From Lineus longissimus (Eukaryota; Nemertea; Pilidiophora; Heteronemertea; Lineidae), in the NCBI RefSeq assembly GCF_910592395.1, contig NC_088314.1, forward strand, positions 3,226,001-3,290,000: a DNA stretch of 64,000 bases, given 5' to 3'. This document shows, one piece after another, positions 11,701 to 23,578 of this stretch. Position 1 is the stretch's first letter; each line of letters begins with the position of its first letter. A program made the translations under genes and the position numbers. Under the pieces are notes generated by a model. The model searched no databases. It was not told where the DNA came from and was given only the letters and a program-made list of their open reading frames with translations.

Positions 11701-14700
11701 AGTGTTTGCTGTTTCAGTACAGCAAGGATTTTAAGGCAACGTCCTCACTCATCAGAGGATTGGTGTTACTCATTTCATGACTCCTGGGATACTCAAACCA
11801 AATTGGGTTGTCTTCTTTGATTGGGACTACTTTGCTCAGTTATTCTTTCTAGGAGCAGAAGCCTCAGGATAACCAAATTCCCAAGGAATTGCCATTTCAC
11901 ACAACATTGACTACAAAAAGGATACTTTATTTATAAATTTCTTTGGCAGTCATAGAAAGCAATTATCCATCAGTTGGTTTCGAAAATAGAATCTGCTGTA
12001 AAATACACCAAATGTCCTCTCTCTATAGTTTTACTTTTCCTAACAAAGCTGGGCTGTGTCTCTTTTTGGAAGGTTTGGTATAAGTTCAGTTTTCTTGGGT
12101 TCTGTTGGTTTGTTTGCTTTTCAAGAACGAAAAATGGGTTTAATGCGTGCTCTTCTTTGCGACTTGGCAGAAAAACACCGGATTATGCCAATCCTGAGGA
12201 ATTGCCGTTGGCACTTACAGAAGGATTCCGCATTCTGATGTTTCTTTGCCAATCACGGAAAAATCCCATCAATCAATTAACACAAAACACAAGGATTTGG
12301 TAGGCGAACAGAAAAAGCACTATTTCACGCCACCAATGGATTTCTTGGCTTCTTCTGTGCCACCTTTGCATGATTTAGGAGTGTTGGGCAAAAAGTGGAT
12401 TACTGGTTTCCTGTCTGTAGGTTATGTGCTGGTTATTCTTGTCAAAGGTCTTCTGAATGGTTGTTCAGATCTTGCAGAGACCCACCAGGTCTGAGTCTTC
12501 TGATTCATTTGCGCTTGGTGATTGTAACTGTGGTCTCTGGTTTTTGCTTGATACCCTGTATGGCCTGTCGTTCGGTATTTGAAATGCATTTTGAATAGAT
12601 ACTGGGTGTTCTCGTTGGTATTTTTTCGAAAAAGTAATTGGAATTACATATTCAACATAATTTTAATTTTGATGAAATGATCCTGACAGTATGCACATTG
12701 TGCATGCATAATACATTTCGTAGGTCATCATGGCAAGTCAAATTCAATTGACTGGCAAACTTCAGATGAAGTTTCCAGAAACCTTCAGCTCTGACCTGTT
12801 ATTGCCAATGGGTGAACATCATCCATCACTTAGAACTAATGTGTGGATTTGCTGCAAGTTTAGCACAGATCCCTTGTGACCTCTAGCATTCTGTGCCTGC
12901 ACTGGCAGAAAACAAGGAAATCATTGCATCAACCTCGGCTTTGAATTGAAGTTCATTTTAAGTATTAAACTGCTGTAGCTCATAAGATTGGTCTTCTATG
13001 GCTAGGAAAGCTGACCAAGGCCGAGTTCCTGCTCTTTCAGTCGGGAAGTTGCAGTAAGAAATTGTGCAGTCCTTTGACGACAGCATACCATGAGAGTTTC
13101 TTTTGGTTGTTTTCCTGAGTGGTTCCTCAGGAAAAAAAACCTAGTTAGTTCTAATTCCTGTGTTGCTGAATAGTGTGTGTTTGAGGAAGGAAGAGCATGT
13201 GATGAATCTGACATTCGGGGAAGCGCCCCATCAATCAATTACTTACTGAAACTTTTTTGGTAAAAGTAACGGAGAATGTTAAAAAACCTAAAATGTTCCG
13301 AGTTGGAAAAGTTCGATGCCTTTTAATAGCCCATCTGCTTGAGGGATCGATAGAATTGGACTAATATTATCTTGTTGTTGCTCGTGACTATAACGAAATT
13401 AGAATTCATGAATTCATGAAACCATTTTTGCCTTAGATCCATATGGTCCCACTGGTGATCAGGCACGAATACAACATGCAAAATTTTGATTATAATTTCT
13501 GTATTCTTACTTTTTTAAAAGATAGTAAAGTCTCAAAATTCACGAATACTTGTAATAGGGCTTCACCTTTGATGTCTGTTAGAAACTGCTGTAACACACC
13601 ACACTGAACGAGGAGATGTGGCGTGGAAGGGAAATTGTTGTTTACGAGAAGTCACTTGGTTTTTAGCTGATTGCTCTTTTTTGCTTGATGAGGAAGCGAG
13701 GATAACCAGTGCTCATGAAGTCAGAAACAACCATTTGTCATTGATGATAAATTGTTTGATTGCCTTGGAGGAAAACCAAAACCAGATTACTTCCTAGTTT
13801 TGCTGTTTCTGATTGTTTGCGGATATTGATTGTCAACTACACATTGGATTGTTTCTTGCCACATATAGGGTACCAGCAATGTTTTGGCTGCATGTAATGG
13901 CACCGAGTGTCAATTTGTATTGCATTGTTGTGGCAGAAGCGTAACATCCATTTTGTTTGAGTTTTGACGTCATTTGGACACATACCTTAGTAAGAGTGAG
14001 CACAGCCTATTGGGATGCCAATACCATATTTCATTCTTGAAACTTATGAATATTGCCGTGGTGATAGCCAAAGCTGGTGTTTCCTGAATTAATTATTACT
14101 GACGAAAAAGGTTCATATTTAAGTTGAAACATAGAAAGTAATATGTTATTGCGCAAACGAGATAGTGGACTATAACAGTTCTCTAACCTCTCTCAATTGC
14201 CGAACTTCTTTACACATGTAAAATTACTTGGAAAACAATTACACAGCCAGCAGGAAAAATAAGGTGTTGCTGCCTAATGTTTGTGTTGTAGTTATTTGAA
14301 AGTTCCCTGCATCTCAAGGATAGGTTCCCCGATGTTGGTCATGCTATTCAATGATAATTGATCTGGATGGACAGAAGCAGCCTTGATGAATGCTGAATTA
14401 TCTCATATGAGTGAATAATACATGTTGGCGGTCGACTTCAAACTGCTCATCGGGACAGCCCCTTGGAATAACCATATCATTTTGGTTGAGTTACAGCAAC
14501 TCTCCCTTGGGATTTTTCCTCATTTTGGTAACCTCGGGCCCCTGGCTTTCCTATGATTTTTACCAAACTATATAAGCTGTAAGCAAGTTTTGTATACTTT
14601 TCTAATACCAGCAATAGATTACTGCTGCTAACATGGATAATAGCGGACAAACTGAAAAATATAAATTTAAGTCTCAATTAAAAGGATTATAAGACACTTC

Positions 14701-16076
14701 CTATCGGAAAAATAACTTTCTTGAGAAATTTGGATTTAACTCTGACGTCTTTGGCTGTGGTTGGCATATAGAAAATATCAGTATGAAGTCAATGAGGATT
14801 AAGAAGGTGAGTGATTGGTTTCTTTCGATTTTGATACTGAATTTTTTTACCATTTGATAATCATTCTGCTTTGATGATTGCTCACTCTGCTCTGATGATT
14901 GTACTGCCGCATAAGCAAGAAAGTACACTCACAGCAATTGCTGCTATGTGCTACATAACCTGCAGACATTGTAGTGAGTAGATTAAAAAAAGCAAACCTA
15001 ATATCAGGCATTGGCTCCTGGCACTATTCATCCAAACGTCCATATCTTCGGCTCTTCCACGACATCATCACAACTGGATATGACTAAACCAAATCATAAA
15101 TGATCATATACATAATCGTTATTGTCATCTTTGTGAATATGAAACCGTCTGACGGGGTTCTTGGTCAGTGGGTGAGGCAAACCAGGCACCCGACACCCTG
15201 ATGAAAGTTTAATGTTTCAGCCCTGTCAGTTTATTTTAAGTGTGATCCATCTGAAGTGTGAATCTTATTGGATCTATTACCGTAGGATGATGTGATATCT
15301 TGTTCGTGATTGTGATCGATTAACCCTCTGAACAACATCCCTGATAAAACTATCATGAGTAAGCATCATCAGTGCCGAAATGATGATTCCACTGAATGAA
15401 TATATATAACTAAATCAAGCTGGGTGAGGTGACAGATTTGCTGCTGCGTTTTTCGGCCATCAATCCCCAGCTCAAGTCTGCCATCTCACCACTGGTCCCC
15501 CTCACCCATGGTGGTTAGTTGGTGTTGTAAGTCAAGCCCATTAGCTTGAAGTTAGCAGGAATCTAAATGCGTAGGGTGATCCACCCAATTGGCAAACCAT
15601 TACAGGAAAACAAATGGCACATTAGACGACCATTTTGTGTTTTAGTGCTGCTACTATATTCCTGGAAGCTTTGCCATGATTTGTTCTAGGTGGAAATTCA
15701 CCAAGTCATGAAGATATATTCCCTTCTCATCCATCACTTGATTAGGACTTTTGTGATCCCATTGGATTTAGCTCCAGATCAAGATGCCATGTCTATGTAC
15801 AGTGTCATGTATAGTATAGTAGTTGTATGTGTAATTGCATGTATTGAAAACAACGAAATGAGCTAATAGGGAATTTTTCTCCACATTGCAACTTAACAAT
15901 TTTCATCATTTTCACAAAATACACTCATCAGTTGTGACATATCAGTCCTGGGTGTGTCAGCGTTGATGGATAATGAGATTCTCTTGAGTTGGCTGATTTT
16001 AACGTGATCTTATTCGATTTTCCCAGTCCAACATACATTCACACCGCAGGGGATGAATTGTCAACAATGCTTTGCT
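8714..16076. other. Long non-coding stretch with chance-level ORFs
   Basis: It includes the longest open frame of the window (minus strand, 8966-9442, 158 codons from a non-ATG start). Two other minus frames are also open across 9120-9426, so the patch is simply poor in minus-strand stops. Its translation is rich in Ser, Leu, His and Cys with no motif. Small repeats are present: GAATTCATGAATTC near 13402, and a two-fold repeat of about 20 bp around CTGCTYTGATGATTG near 14866-14900. No gene or RNA is supported. Confidence 0.45.
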
Positions 16077-16112
16077 GATATGTAAAATGCTCATGATATG
16101 TAAAATGGTTCA
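16077..16112 (+). repeat. 18-bp tandem repeat, two copies
   Basis: GATATGTAAAATGCTCAT at 16077-16094 is followed directly by GATATGTAAAATGGTTCA at 16095-16112, identical over the first 13 bases. This is a short tandem duplication with no evident function. Confidence 0.7.
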
Positions 16113-16699
16113 GTGAGATTATGAAGGTACTCAAGATACTGTAAAATATCTAATTTCCTGTCAGTCCTATTTTCATGAACTTTGCAGTTTTTTAATTAAA
16201 GAAATCACACTCGCAAATAATGAAATTACCTGAAAGAGTTTCTATTACAACTTTTAGGCTGGTGTGAAAGGGCCAATTAGTAAATCAGTATATTACATTT
16301 TTGGAAGATGAGTTACAAGACTAGCTGTGCTGCATACTAAACCATGAAGCTACATAGGAACATGGCTGGGGTAGGGGAAACCCAGAGGTCTAACAATATT
16401 AGCGGCCCCTTTAAAATATCTCATACAGTTTCGTAGATATTCCTACTTCCACAGAAAAATCGAAAATACTTGTTCTGGCATTCAGATCCAGAAAGCATAT
16501 GAATCATTCTTAACTCCAGCACCGCTAACGGCTGCATTATATGGTAATAGGGAAATGATGACAAAACTGGGAATTCCACGCAGAATCATAGTCGGGCCGG
16601 TTAATCAGGTGAGAGAGGTCTTAAATCAAACTTAACAACCTAGCTGACAGTCGAAGCTATCAACTATAGAAACGTGGACACGCTGTTTCCCGAGTGGCT

Positions 16700-16939
16700 T
16701 CATGGTAGCGTAGAACGACATTTCTCTGCAAGAATACGCCACACGGGACCCATGCCATCACTCCAAGTAGAAAACTCCATTTTCTGACGTTGCCGTACAT
16801 AATTAGGTCCGGGATTGCGGCGGATCGTGGCATAAAATTCCCATAAATTTGTCATGGTTGTTCTCGGATACACCTTTAGGATGGTGTTAATAGTTGCGTC
16901 ACAATTCTCGAAGGTAGTCAAACTCAATGAAACGTCGCT
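16700..16939 (-). CDS. Open segment with coding-like composition, unrecognised
   Basis: The minus strand is open for 80 codons from an in-frame TAA (16940-16942 on the plus strand) to a TGA at 16700. The translation has a balanced composition with Arg, Asn, Pro, Trp and Met (for example RRNPGPNYVRQRQKMEF) and uses C-ending and CG-containing codons such as CGC CGC, unusual for this AT-rich, CG-poor window. There is no ATG near its beginning, so if real it is an internal or terminal exon or the relic of an element. I found no convincing acceptor and recognise no family. Chance remains a reasonable explanation. Confidence 0.18.
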   Translation of the reverse strand, partial: SDVSLSLTTFENCDATINTILKVYPRTTMTNLWEFYATIRRNPGPNYVRQRQKMEFSTWSDGMGPVWRILAEKCRSTLP

Positions 16940-18364
16940 TTACAGACTCTTGTTTGGAGTGTGAGTAATGCAGGCTATCAAACTTGCAAGGTTGGGCATC
17001 ATTATTCACTATTGTGCCAATACCAATATGTCTTGTGGAAATTGGTCTGAGATGTAGAGAAATATGTATGCTGGCTCAGAAGATATGAGAACAGCTGAGC
17101 TCTGCAGAGTACAAATCAAGCATTTTAGAAAGATGCCCGTCATTGAAACAGCGAAGTGATAAATGGGTTGGTCTAGGATGCACCTTTTTCAACACAGAAG
17201 GTAATTCAAAACACAGCAGCAATCCAAATACATGTAGATTCCTTTTGTAACAAGCCGAGACACAATGATTGGGTCAGGATAACCAACTGTTAATTCATAT
17301 GTTATTCATAGAAAACTGCAAGCATCCTGGCAATTATTGAATTTGGTTAAGTTGTTCCGTTTCCATTATGTCTTCCCTGAACAGATAGTCCTTGTTATTT
17401 GTATGTATACGAAATGTAATTTGACAGTTAGTACCAGATAGCTGGAAAAAGTGCCACCCATCAGTTCTGACCATACATATGGTGCATTGTCATGATATGA
17501 TATTCTTCTCGAATTTTGCACCTCCAACTTGCAACGATAATACTAAAAGGGCATCCCGCCTCTACTCTAACATGACTGAACAGTGTTTGCTCCCATTGTT
17601 AGAAACCCTTGGTGTCGGCTACTGATACTCCTGCCCTCTTTCTCATGACCAGTTATGTGGAAAACCTGGTTATGAACATACAATGTGAAGTAGAGCTCAT
17701 TAAAATCTTTCAAATTATCCAATCTTCACTGAAAAGATCAAAGAATGAACATATCACCCTGTTATTAAATGCTTAATCTGTGTAACTAATTCAAAAGAGC
17801 TAGGTACTCATGTTGAACAAGCCATCTGGGTCGGATGAAGCGTTTGCATACAAATTTTCATCAACAGAGTCGGTATCTTCAAAGGATTACCCATCTGCAT
17901 GAAATTCACGTCCCGGGAGAGATCGGTTGTTTGTCAACGATAACGATCTTATCAAACTGTTCAATTGTTATGGTGATACGATGCCAAAATTGTTGACAGT
18001 AATTTTTGCGAAAGGGTCGTCTTATCTTGCGTGAATTGTGTGGCATAGAAGTGTGGCAAGGGTCTTTTTGAATTGCAATATGCCCGCATGCGGCCATGTT
18101 TTAATTAAGGGCAATCATGTGGTGTGGTGATGGATTGACGACCCATGACGCACTTTGAGGCACCGTCTTTGATATCAACTGCCAGTCCATAAAATTGAAA
18201 TTTGGTAAAGATTGCTCGGATGTAGTAATGTATACAAGCAGTTTTGAGAGTGTTGGGTGCCCCACTCACAGACTGAGAGTTTAGTAAGTGCTATTTGTAT
18301 AGCTAACTTGGTTGTAACATATGTCTTTACAATAACTAGCCTCTCATCTTCTACTTCAAATGAC
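16940..18364. other. Non-coding stretch, nothing recognised
   Basis: No frame exceeds about 65 codons. No repeats, RNA genes or splice-site pairs bounding a coding-like segment were seen. Confidence 0.45.
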
Positions 18365-18550
18365 TTTTGATTGTGATAAGGACAAAATCCCTCCAGCTGC
18401 GTTCTTTCTGAATTAACCATGTCAACAAAAACCTCTGCTGCACAAAGTACTGTTATGGTGCGCCCTGTATGAAAAGCCATAGTATGAGGTGTTTTGACTG
18501 TGATTAGTACAAACCCCTTCGAGTGTTTTCTTTCTGAATTAACCATGGTC
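18365..18550. repeat. Diverged direct duplication, period 127 bp
   Basis: A segment of about 58 bp at 18365-18423 recurs at 18492-18550. Both begin TTTTGAYTGTGAT and end in the exactly shared TTTCTGAATTAACCATG; overall match by eye is around 80 percent. A minus-strand open frame (18175-18564, 129 codons) runs through both copies, so its translation contains the repeated peptide MVNSER followed by a similar tail. The frame lacks other protein-like features, so I treat the peptide repeat as a by-product of the DNA duplication. Confidence 0.65.
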
Positions 18551-19620
18551 ATTGTCAACAACAAGAGGCTGGACTATGGAAAACCTAGATTGGAGAATTA
18601 TGGTGCATATTGTCATTGACTACCGGACTGAACAGCTGTAGCAAGGTGGTACTGGACAATTTGCAATAATTATCAGATCTTTATTTCCCCATTTCTAAAT
18701 TTGGACCTGGTGAAGATGCTCTCAGTTCTGATGTGCGTAAAACCTCAGGTAATGTTTTATACTGATTTCTAAAGTTATTTCCAATCCTCTGAAAACCTTA
18801 AATGTGGGGCTTCCTATCTCCCAAAATCTAATTGTTTGTATCTTGGTCAGCATACCCGCAATCACATGTCAGGTCTGCAGCCGTAAGGATGATAAATACC
18901 TTTTGCCATGTTTTTCATTGCACATATTGGTCATCAGTCATCTCTAATGACTTTATATATCTTTTTGTTTAAGTTTGAAAAAGGTTTTAATTAATGGGAC
19001 CTTCTTATCAGTTTCGAGTTCGACGACCATCTGGTGGTGATTTGTTTAGTTGAATGTCTCCTAGGCCGGTTTAGTTTGCCCCTTCTTTGTCCTGTGGGTC
19101 TCGAAGTTACTACTTCTGAAAAAAAATATGAAGCTTTTTGCAAGAGCGGTAAGACACATTTTTCGAAATTAATGAAATTTGTCACTTCTTGCGACCATTT
19201 TTAAGTGCGGAACTACTTATGTAGCTATATTTCGGAGACCAAAACGGATAATTGGTGCAAAATGTCTTGCATATAATTAGGCCTATAATCCATCAAACTG
19301 CACAGAATCGTGTCACATCACCACGATCTCTAAATCCCTATCCTAACCAAAGTCAATTTGCATGCTCTGTTTCATGAACTGTCCGACCCCTCTTAATGAA
19401 TTATCATGTTAGATTAATGATACCTATTGTTTAGGCATTCGTGCAGTGATTAATGCCACATTAATTGTGAAACAGTTGGTTTACAAATCTGGTCAGGGGT
19501 TTAAACTCTTTGTTGCTTTTTACTCAGATAACTATCATTAGGCAAACTGTGTTTGGGCTCGGTGATATTAAGTTTGTTTTGCTTGGGTGAAATAGGAACT
19601 CTGTCGGACTTGGGTCTTCA
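18551..19620. other. Non-coding stretch, nothing recognised
   Basis: No open frame above 64 codons. It contains one TAGGCCTA octamer (19278-19285). Nothing else was recognised. Confidence 0.45.
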
Positions 19621-19989
19621 TCATATCATTAAGGAATTGTCTTGCGGTAATGGCTTGGAAGTAATGTGAAAAATGAATAATGACCATCCTTGATTGAAAA
19701 GTTTAAATAACACGGTCAGCTCTGACTCGGTTATCAAAGACTTATATTTGATAGATTTCTTTCTTATCTTTCCACTATGTTTATCTATGTGGAACATTTG
19801 AAATTCATCAGTTGTCGAACTTCTTTCAACTTTACTCGAGCAGAAGAAAAAATCTCTGTTTCTGCTTTGATCCGTAGAAATTGTTGTATACCTGTAGTTC
19901 TTTTCAGTTGGGGAAACAGAATTTACTTCTTCCTGCCGGGTCCTGGTGTTGACAACAAGCTCATGTTTTATCCCTCTTTTCTCTTTCAT
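19621..19989 (-). CDS. Hypothetical 122-residue ORF, unrecognised
   Basis: The minus strand carries an ATG (19989 down to 19987) followed by 122 codons and TGA. The predicted peptide is hydrophilic, rich in Lys, Arg, Glu, Ser and Thr in its first 95 residues, and ends in a more hydrophobic stretch (LTVLFKLFNQGW). There is no signal peptide, membrane span or known motif. One frame of this length is expected by chance in 64 kb at this base composition. The charged composition is the only reason to list it. No TATA box or polyadenylation signal was noticed next to it. Confidence 0.15.
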   Translation of the reverse strand: MKEKRGIKHELVVNTRTRQEEVNSVSPTEKNYRYTTISTDQSRNRDFFFCSSKVERSSTTDEFQMFHIDKHSGKIRKKSIKYKSLITESELTVLFKLFNQGWSLFIFHITSKPLPQDNSLMI

Positions 19990-21544
19990 ATTTATGATCA
20001 CCCATGAATCTGGAAATAATAGGTTTGTACAATATTCGATTTTTCGAAACTTTTTGTGTCAATTCTGGCTGTTGTGTGATTTTCATGTGATATACTTGTA
20101 TAGTGCAATGCTAACTTAAAATAGGTCAGGTTAGTTCTGAATATTCAAAGGCATGTTCTTTTGTCTAACACTTGTTTTGCCATTGACATTGTCATGCTTT
20201 TACATGAATTAGTAAGTGGTTTCCAGAACCTCAAATGCATGACTTCTATCCTCACCAGCCAATTCAATGGTCTTTTCCACCCTATTTCCCCAACCACAAA
20301 AGACCAATGCAACATTTTCTTTACCATAATCACTGCCACTTGATTGGAGCTGCATTTTTCCTCGATTGAATTTTTCAATTTCCTAACTTGGAAGTTCGAT
20401 GGCATTGGGCAATTGCAAACTTCCTGTGAGAGTTTCGAATTAATTTCCAGGAAATTGGAAAATCACGCAGTATTTCTTTTCCACATGATTGATATGATGG
20501 AGTAAATTTCGACCAATCGGTGTATCCTGTGATCTCCGACATGTGCCTCACTTTCATTTCCTCCCTCTCTTTTCATCGTCAATTCAAAATAATCAAATTT
20601 CTGTGCCGTCTGTCACATTTTTAATGATTGTTGTATACACTTGTAATTGAATGTAGTTGTGATTTTTTGATAGGTTGTTGTGCTAGAGTACATGGTAATA
20701 TCATCTTGTTAACTCTTTTAAAGCTAGAGTTGCATGGAATGCCGTTGGGATAGAAAAATCACCATGTTGTCATTGTGATTATGTTCAAATCTGAGTTTCA
20801 AATTCAAACATAAAGGAGTTAAGTAAATTAGGAAGTCGAACATGGCTTTGACCGCTAACATGTTTGATATTTAGGAAGGCCACCTCCGTCCCTTAATCGG
20901 TCTGTTCATCTTTCGGTCCTGGCTTCATACATACCATGATAACAGTGTGACATGAAAACAGGATGACCAAGCCCCAATTAGCCCTGATGACATTGAGCTA
21001 TGTCACCTTTGGCCAGAGGTTGACATTTCATGTCCAGCATCAGTGATGTTAGCCGTTGAGCAAGAGTATACCTTCATATCCATCACAATTAAGTCCAACC
21101 CAATCTTACTTAACTTGTGTATATCTACATATTGCTGTGCAAAATGCATTGTATGGATTTGGCAATCTTGGGGTGATATTGATACTAATCAAGCTAACTC
21201 ATCAGATGGCCTGATCGGAGAACGGCAATCTGAAAACTGACCATTAAGGTCGTGTTGTCATCACCAATGTCTGATGCCTTATTTCCCTATTTATTGCTTT
21301 CTAATCCGTTAACTAGTCAATGGAACATTTATCATAATTTGTACCAATAGCTTGGCCAGATATACTTAACTACAAGTAATAAGTGTTGATAGGTCAACCG
21401 AAAACTGTCTCACAGTTCTCCCCAATACCAGGTCGATGGGAAGAAAGGGTAAAGGTTGTGGTTTATACTGTTGTTCGATATCAATAGCAGTTCACGTAAT
21501 CAATCGACTTTGCACAACCTCGCCGTCTCTCCTGAAACTTTCCA
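19990..21544. other. Non-coding stretch, nothing recognised
   Basis: It contains an 86-codon minus-strand frame at 20145-20405, overlapped by a plus-strand frame. Neither shows a motif. No repeats or RNA genes were seen. Confidence 0.45.
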
Positions 21545-21760
21545 GGGGTGCCGATTCTTAAGGAGCTACTCATGTACAGTGCTGTACAACTGATCCGTTC
21601 CTATATCAACCCATTCATACTCCTGGCTGAGAGCAGCAACTGAGGGGTTAAGCGTCTTGGTCAAGGATGCTGTATCAGTTAGTGTAGAATGAGTTGAACC
21701 CATGACCTGCGGGTGATAAGCCTGGTAGTAGTCTATGCTGCTGCCTGTACTCGCTCATTT
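21545..21760 (-). mobile_element. Relic of a tRNA-derived SINE, minus strand
   Basis: Read on the minus strand, a degenerate tRNA-like head contains GGTCATGGGTTCAACTC (21691-21707), close to the RNA polymerase III B box GGTTCGANTCC. It is followed by a body with the sequence order CCTTGACCAAGACGC, TTAACCCC, TTGCTGCTCTC and CCAGGAGTATGAATGGG (21611-21670). In tRNA-derived SINEs of marine animals the region after the tRNA head commonly reads as a CCTTGGGCAAGACACTTA block followed by a CCAGGNNTATGAATGGG block, which is the basis for the call. The A box and the 3' tail are not clear, target-site duplications were not found, and the copy is certainly inactive. Family assignment would need a repeat library. 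Confidence 0.6.
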
Positions 21761-22965
21761 CGCCCCAAGGTATTGCAGTGGCGATGCAGTGTTCAGATCT
21801 GGAACGACCAGGCTGATTGAAACCCTATGAACCACTCTCATCTTATTTGTGCATGAATTAGTGGGAATTAGGAAGCATATGACAGCAAGTCCCCTGATCA
21901 TAAATTCATAGGATTAAAACAATTACACAGCAGGCTTCCTCTGCACCACAGTCGGATTATCCATTCTTTGCCTGAATGGATGATTGAATCGTTTTAACCC
22001 TGCATTTGGTAAAAATGTCTGTGAAATGGCATATGGAAATCATTTACTGAACAGACATATTATTTGATAATGGGACTTCTTAACTCCCAGCAACCAACGA
22101 GCCGCATTCAGCCGTTGCCCTCTTGTGATGGGTGGTAAACAACAAACCTTTTGAAGTCATGCTTAATACTTGATGCTGAAGTGATTCTCCAAATAGTTGG
22201 GTCCCAAAAATATGGGGCCCCTCATGTAAGGCACTTGTCTGCCCCCATCTCTTGAGAAGTTTTGATGGTTAAAATATACTAAGTAGGTCTCTAACATACA
22301 GTTAGATTTTCATTAATGTTTTCAAATTTGTCTGTCTGTGGACAGTGGTTGTCAAAAGGGTAGGTGTGCTGTGCTGTGCACCCGCTTGGTTCCCACTATC
22401 AGCTGCCTATAGCTTCCCTTGATGTCACTCTCATCAGATGTACAGCTCTGATCGCGGTGTGGTCCCCTCTCATCCATCTCAAGTCTGAAGAACTTGTTGA
22501 GAGCCCTTACAAAAACACTTCAGAAAATGTTCACTGTTATCATTGGTGATATTGCAAGTTAGGTTTTCTGTCATATTTCATGGAGTGCCTCAAAGTGTTT
22601 TCCTTTGATGTTGGGGTGGTCCTTTCTCACTCATTCTAATATCTGCAGGGTTGACATATATCCTCACCCACAATTTTCAAAGAATGAGCAATATTCCAAT
22701 AATTTTGATTACCAACCATTGAAAATTCATGTAGCTCTCCGTGTGATACCTGTTGAATTAACTTTTATTACCGTAGTCTATTTGTTGTATATACATTGAA
22801 AGTCTTGATAACCAGCGAACCATGACATGTATTGGAAGTTGCTTAAGATCTAGATGCTGAATCACACTATTTCACACTGTCAAAAAATGATAAGACTGAA
22901 AATTTCGAGATGTAAATCCTTTTCGGTTAAAAAAATTATAATTGGTGTTTAAAATTCTGAAGGTT
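21761..22965. other. Non-coding stretch, nothing recognised
   Basis: Frames are short (up to 64 codons). The first part may still belong to the 5' flank of the SINE relic. Nothing else was recognised. Confidence 0.4.
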
Positions 22966-22983
22966 TCAGGGAGATCTCCCTGA
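22966..22983. repeat. Perfect 18-bp palindrome
   Basis: TCAGGGAGATCTCCCTGA is its own reverse complement, centred on a BglII-type AGATCT. It lies in an AT-rich setting and has no neighbouring gene. It may be a chance palindrome or a site for a symmetric DNA-binding protein. Confidence 0.8.
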
Positions 22984-23493
22984 TGAGTTGTTTTAAAATT
23001 CATCAAAATGTCCAATGACTCATTTTCGAATATTATGATCTTGCTTTAATCGTTTCATGATTTTTTGGCATCAGATTCTTAGTGTGCCATAAATATCTTG
23101 AAGCATTTAACACCCAGGAAAAATTACTCATGCGAGTTATGGAGTGATCTGCTATGATTTGAATCCTTGGAAAATCTGACATAACGCAAAATGGGATTGC
23201 AGCCTTTGAGTATGATTTACAGATGTTAACCCATAATACTCAAACTCGATTATTAATTGACAGCTTTAATGTGATAAAATCTGAAGCGTTTTAAAAAAAT
23301 CGATGAGAAGGTTTGTGGTACTGCTGGTGGTATCTTAGCTCTTTGAACCTTTTTGAGTCTTTGCTGGAATAGCTAGTTTAAAACCTAACATTTTGATTGC
23401 CAATTTCCTGCTGTTTCTCTCATGCTTCCATGCACGGAAACTAAAGACTCAACATTTTAGTTCCACTGTTTTCCACCAGGAACTGTCTTGGTC
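22984..23493. other. Non-coding stretch, nothing recognised
   Basis: AT-rich with frequent stops in all frames. No motif or repeat was noted. Confidence 0.45.
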
Positions 23494-23578
23494 AAGTGAC
23501 GCCTGCATCAATTCTACATAGCGATGCAGGCTTCACTTTACTAACTGAGGTGTTCAATTCATCTGTTCAACCTCAGTT
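23494..23578. repeat. Two adjacent stem-loops
   Basis: The first stem pairs AAGTGA and GCCTGCATC (23494-23509, one C between them) with GATGCAGGC and TCACTT (23523-23538, one T between them), giving 15 pairs around one mismatch and a 13-nt loop. Twelve bases later AACTGAGGT (23543-23551) pairs exactly with ACCTCAGTT (23570-23578) around an 18-nt loop that itself contains GTTCA twice. Two stems this close suggest a folded RNA or nested inverted-repeat debris. Arm lengths are shorter than those of typical microRNA precursors, so a microRNA is only a weak possibility. Confidence 0.6.
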
